Shown here piece by piece: positions 5,649 to 8,032 of a DNA stretch of 8,032 nt. A program made the position numbers and the translations under genes. This DNA comes from an uncultured Clostridia bacterium (GTDB lineage Bacteria > Bacillota > Clostridia > Christensenellales > UBA1242), in the NCBI GenBank assembly GCA_947631875.1, contig CANRMV010000045.1:1-8032 (forward strand), written 5' to 3'. Numbering within the stretch: the first letter of the stretch is position 1; each line of letters begins with the position of its first letter. The notes below the pieces were generated by a model, which worked only from the letters and a program-made list of their open reading frames with translations, ran no database searches and was not told the DNA's origin.

Positions 5649-6971
5649 CTACTTTCCGAGGCAAAATTTTGAAAAAATCAGGTCGATTATCTGTTCGTTT
5701 TCGCTTTCTCCTGTTATTTTGCCAAGTTCATTCCATAATTTTTTTATTAGCATCGCCATCACGTCCATGCTCTCATTCTTGTTCAATATGTCATAAGCAA
5801 TTTTTTCTGCATTTTTTAAGATGTTCAACTGTCGTTCGTTTGTCAAAACAAGGGAGTTGAAATCAATCTCCTCTTTGATAACTAGGCTGTAAATTTTTTC
5901 AAGTATCTTTTCAATATTTTGTTTTTTTAGTGCCGAAACCTCTATCTCCTCGTCAAATTTTTCTGCAATCCTCTTTTTATCACTTTTGTTTACAACAACT
6001 ATATGTTTATATTTTTTAACCTTATTATATGTCGCCCTGTCATCCTCATTTAATTTGCGACTTCCGTCAACAAGAAACAATACAACATCGCTTTTCTTTA
6101 TTAAGTCTTCACTTTTCTTAACTCCAATTTTTTCAATTGTGTCGGCGGTTTCACGTATGCCTGCGGTGTCACTGAAATTTAATTTTATCCCTTTGTATGA
6201 AAGGCTTTCGGTTATTGCATCTCGCGTTGTCCCTTGAATGCTGGTTACTATCGCACGATTGATGCCGAGTAGGGCGTTAAGCAGGCTGGACTTCCCAACA
6301 TTTGGCGAACCTATTATTGCAATGTTTATGCCTTCCTTTAAATACTTCGCATTTTCGCTTGTTTTTAAAATGTCGGATAGTTGAGTAGCTATACTTTTTA
6401 TCTTTTCCCCGATTTCTTTCTTTGCATCTTCCTCAAAATCCTCTTCTGGATAATCTAAAGTTGCCTCAATTTGTGCAAGAAGTTCGGTGAGTTTGTTTTG
6501 TAGTGATAATATTTTTTCCTTCAATTCACTTCCCGACAAAACAGCCTTCAATTCGCCCTCGCTTTCTGCATTTATCTCGTCTACAATTCTTTCCGCCTCG
6601 TCCAGACTTATCTTTCCGTTTTCGAAAGCCCTCTTTGAAAACTCGCCGGGTCGGGCAAGAACCGCCCCATTTTCTAAAAGTTTTTCAAGCACTTTTTGCG
6701 TCAAAACAGTTCCGCCATGCACCTGAAATTCTACAATGTCCTCTCCGGTATATGAAAATGGTGATTTAAAATAGACCATCATACATTTTTCTTTAATTTC
6801 ATCAAGTTTAAATTCCCCCAATGTTAAAAGTCGAGGAGTCGGGGATTTAAAATTAAAATTTGGTGACGAAAAAACTTTCTCGGCGATTGCGAGACTGTTC
6901 TTTCCGCTCATGCGTATAATTGAAATTGCACCCTTGCCTAGTGGGGTAGAAATACATGCTATTGTTTCCAT
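5649..6971 (-). CDS. mnmE: tRNA modification GTPase MnmE
   Basis: MnmE (TrmE/ThdF) works with MnmG to place (carboxymethyl)aminomethyl groups on wobble uridine 34 of certain tRNAs, using a potassium-activated G domain. The 440-residue length is normal and the protein looks complete. The N-terminal folate-binding domain opens with METIACISTPLGKGAISIIR (1-20). The G domain lies within the helical domain: G1 GSPNVGKS (221-228), G2 GTTRD (247-251), G3 DTAG (268-271) and G4 NKSD (328-331). The C-terminal FCLGK (436-440) holds the family's conserved cysteine (C437). N224 matches the potassium-coordinating asparagine. The K-loop reads TSIQGTTRD, where TDIAGTTRD is more common. No Shine-Dalgarno precedes the ATG and no other start exists before an upstream in-frame stop; the promoter suggests a leaderless mRNA. 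The partner mnmG does not follow, contrary to the usual arrangement. Confidence 0.97.
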   Translation of the reverse strand: METIACISTPLGKGAISIIRMSGKNSLAIAEKVFSSPNFNFKSPTPRLLTLGEFKLDEIKEKCMMVYFKSPFSYTGEDIVEFQVHGGTVLTQKVLEKLLENGAVLARPGEFSKRAFENGKISLDEAERIVDEINAESEGELKAVLSGSELKEKILSLQNKLTELLAQIEATLDYPEEDFEEDAKKEIGEKIKSIATQLSDILKTSENAKYLKEGINIAIIGSPNVGKSSLLNALLGINRAIVTSIQGTTRDAITESLSYKGIKLNFSDTAGIRETADTIEKIGVKKSEDLIKKSDVVLFLVDGSRKLNEDDRATYNKVKKYKHIVVVNKSDKKRIAEKFDEEIEVSALKKQNIEKILEKIYSLVIKEEIDFNSLVLTNERQLNILKNAEKIAYDILNKNESMDVMAMLIKKLWNELGKITGESENEQIIDLIFSKFCLGK

Positions 6972-6977
6972 GTATAA

Positions 6978-7005
6978 ATTATAGCACCTTTTTCGTCTTT
7001 TTCAA
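6978..7005 (-). promoter_or_regulatory. Extended -10 promoter placing +1 at the mnmE ATG
   Basis: On the minus strand TTGAAA (7000-7005) and TATAAT (6978-6983) are 16 bases apart, and TGC precedes the -10 as an extended element. Only six bases (6972-6977) lie between the -10 and the mnmE ATG, so transcription should begin at or within a base or two of the start codon. The promoter lies just past the jag terminator. Confidence 0.75.
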
Positions 7006-7013
7006 CCATATTT

Positions 7014-7043
7014 AAAATAAAAAAGGACATTGACTGTCCTTTT
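7014..7043 (-). terminator. Intrinsic terminator of the yidC-jag transcript
   Basis: On the minus strand a 9-base stem AAAAGGACA/TGTCCTTTT (7035-7043 with 7021-7029) with a 5-base loop runs into TTTTTTATTTT (7014-7024). The first arm overlaps two bases of the jag stop codon (7042-7044), so the terminator is fused to the end of the gene. Confidence 0.9.
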
Positions 7044-7896
7044 ATTCTTTGTCCTTGTATTCCTTTGGAAAGATAATTACATATCGTCTTGGGTCGGTCC
7101 CTTTTGATAGGGTGGTCACGCGGTCATCATTTTGTAGCGTTGTATGAATTATCCTTCTTTCACTTGGATTCATCGGTTCGAGTTTCATGTAGCGACCCGT
7201 CTTTGCAACTTTGTTTGCAAGCCTGCGAGCCGTTCCGGCAAGGCTTTCCTCCCTTTTTGACTTGTAGTTGTCTATGTCAAGCAGGATTTTCTTGCCTTGC
7301 TTTCCGGCCACCGTTGAAAGCAGGGTGTTGAGTGCATAAAACGCCTCTCCTCTCTTGCCTATCACATCGCCTAGATTCTCGCCGGTAACAGAATAGGTTA
7401 CAAAGTTGTCATCCTCCAACTCGGATATTTCAACCTCTCTGCCAAGCACCTTGAAAAAGCCCTCCAAAAATGTTTTAGGATTGACCACCTTGTCTTCGGT
7501 CTTCTTTGTCTTTTTAACGACTTCTTTGACGACCGTCTCTTTATCAACTTCTTTTAAGGTTTCTGCGGTTTCTTTTTCTACAGTCTTTAATACTTTTTTT
7601 ACCTCTTTGTTAGAACTGTCTACCGCTTTTTTAACATCTTTTTTGGTCTGCTTTTCTGCATCCTTTAAGGTCTTTTCAATATCTTCATTAACCTTTTCTT
7701 TTTCTCTAGTCTTTTCTCGCTTTAAGTATTTTTCTTTTGCATCATCTGAAATTGTTACAACAACTCTGGCTTTTTTAAAAAGTCCGCCCTCGCTTAAAAT
7801 TTTAATATCAACATCTTCTCGAGGTGCTTTGAGTTCTGCCAAGGCACTTTCAATCGCCTTTTCAATTGTCTTTCCTACGCCTTCCGCTGATAACAT
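7042..7896 (-). CDS. khpB: RNA-binding protein KhpB (Jag/EloR)
   Basis: KhpB/Jag is a cytoplasmic RNA-binding protein that in streptococci and lactobacilli partners KhpA and affects cell elongation. The 284 residues split into a Jag-N domain (about 1-50), a long lysine/glutamate-rich linker (about 51-136), a type II KH domain (about 137-210) with the GKRG loop at 180-183, and an R3H domain (about 212-279) with R247xxxH251 in NPSERRIIH. The linker is predicted helical or coiled and makes the protein about 75 residues longer than the roughly 208-residue B. subtilis protein. The Jag-N basic motif, usually GLFG...KKAKV-like, is shortened to GGLFKKARV. A strong AAGGAGGGG lies before the ATG. The gene follows the presumed yidC by 12 bases, the conserved order, and ends in a terminator. 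Confidence 0.95.
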   Translation of the reverse strand: MLSAEGVGKTIEKAIESALAELKAPREDVDIKILSEGGLFKKARVVVTISDDAKEKYLKREKTREKEKVNEDIEKTLKDAEKQTKKDVKKAVDSSNKEVKKVLKTVEKETAETLKEVDKETVVKEVVKKTKKTEDKVVNPKTFLEGFFKVLGREVEISELEDDNFVTYSVTGENLGDVIGKRGEAFYALNTLLSTVAGKQGKKILLDIDNYKSKREESLAGTARRLANKVAKTGRYMKLEPMNPSERRIIHTTLQNDDRVTTLSKGTDPRRYVIIFPKEYKDKE

Positions 7897-7901
7897 ATTT
7901 T

Positions 7902-7910
7902 CCCCTCCTT
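7902..7910 (-). promoter_or_regulatory. khpB ribosome binding site overlapping the upstream stop codon
   Basis: The minus strand reads AAGGAGGGG here, five bases before the khpB ATG. Its first two A residues are the last two bases of the upstream TAA stop (7909-7911), so a ribosome ending the upstream gene stands on the khpB Shine-Dalgarno. This suggests coupled translation. Confidence 0.8.
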
Positions 7911-8032
7911 AAAATTTTCTTCTGTAATCTACTACTTCGACCTTTTGCTGTTCTTTCTTCTTTTCTGAGTGCGCCTGCCACTTATCAACAATAAGCATTT
8001 GCAATGGCAGTAACGCCGTGCTTATTAGCTGG
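7909..8032 (-). CDS. yidC: C-terminal end of probable membrane insertase YidC (partial)
   Basis: An open frame runs from the right window edge to a TAA at 7909-7911, encoding 40 residues. It begins with a hydrophobic stretch (QLISTALLPLQMLIV) that could be the end of the last membrane helix, followed by a lysine/glutamate-rich tail that ends VVDYRRKF. YidC (SpoIIIJ/OxaA) inserts membrane proteins and commonly ends in a basic cytoplasmic tail. The identification rests mainly on position, because yidC directly precedes jag in most Bacillota; 40 residues are too few for a firm family call. The 5' part lies outside the window. Confidence 0.7.
   Translation of the reverse strand, partial: QLISTALLPLQMLIVDKWQAHSEKKKEQQKVEVVDYRRKF

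Noticed and set aside
6150..6165. parS-like GGTTTCACGT inside mnmE
   Set aside because: Only the left half fits and the right half diverges; the bases are explained by conserved mnmE coding sequence.
7406..7912. Long plus-strand open frame (168 codons) opposite khpB
   Set aside because: It is the antisense of the K/E-rich khpB linker, giving a serine/phenylalanine-rich product with no recognisable domain. The minus-strand frame has KH and R3H motifs and a strong ribosome binding site.
7982..7990. DnaA-box-like TTATCAACA
   Set aside because: A single 9-base near-match inside coding sequence with no cluster of boxes nearby; not evidence of oriC.

Overview
The window looks like an origin-proximal stretch of a low-GC Gram-positive (Bacillota/Firmicutes, most likely a Clostridia-type) chromosome. 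The evidence is the gene set and order (yidC-jag-mnmE ... parA-parB), AT-rich intergenic DNA, AAGGAGG-type ribosome binding sites, two perfect parS sites and sigma-A-like promoters. The standard genetic code fits. I cannot place the species; an uncultured gut-type Clostridia is a guess.

All seven protein genes lie on the minus strand, so the window is best read from right to left. At the right edge is the 3' end of a gene that its position says is yidC (7909-8032), followed after 12 bases by jag/khpB (7042-7896) and a strong terminator. mnmE (5649-6971) has its own promoter placed so close to the ATG that its mRNA is predicted to be leaderless. Next come an LtaS-like membrane sulfatase-fold enzyme (3561-5567) behind a perfect-consensus promoter and closed by a terminator, and a zinc-dependent medium-chain dehydrogenase (2442-3467) with its own promoter. 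A 341-base AT-rich gap with several inverted repeats (2101-2441) precedes the overlapping parA-parB pair (1261-2088 and 336-1271). A terminator fused to the parB stop and two parS palindromes (224-239, 289-304) follow. Bases 1-214 hold no convincing gene.

Functionally the window joins chromosome segregation (ParA, ParB, parS), tRNA wobble-uridine modification (MnmE), membrane protein insertion plus RNA binding (YidC, KhpB), and a surface-polymer enzyme. In many Bacillota mnmE is followed by mnmG, rsmG and often noc before parA-parB. Here those genes are absent from the interval and two independently transcribed genes, of cell-envelope and metabolic type, occupy it. By analogy with Bacillus subtilis, oriC probably lies beyond the right edge.

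I see no CRISPR array, insertion sequence, phage gene, rRNA or tRNA, and no clearly new multi-gene system. The points most worth a second look are the unusually long palindromes around both parS cores, the leaderless mnmE promoter, the broken mnmE-mnmG-rsmG order, the long charged linker in KhpB, and the inverted repeats between parA and the dehydrogenase.
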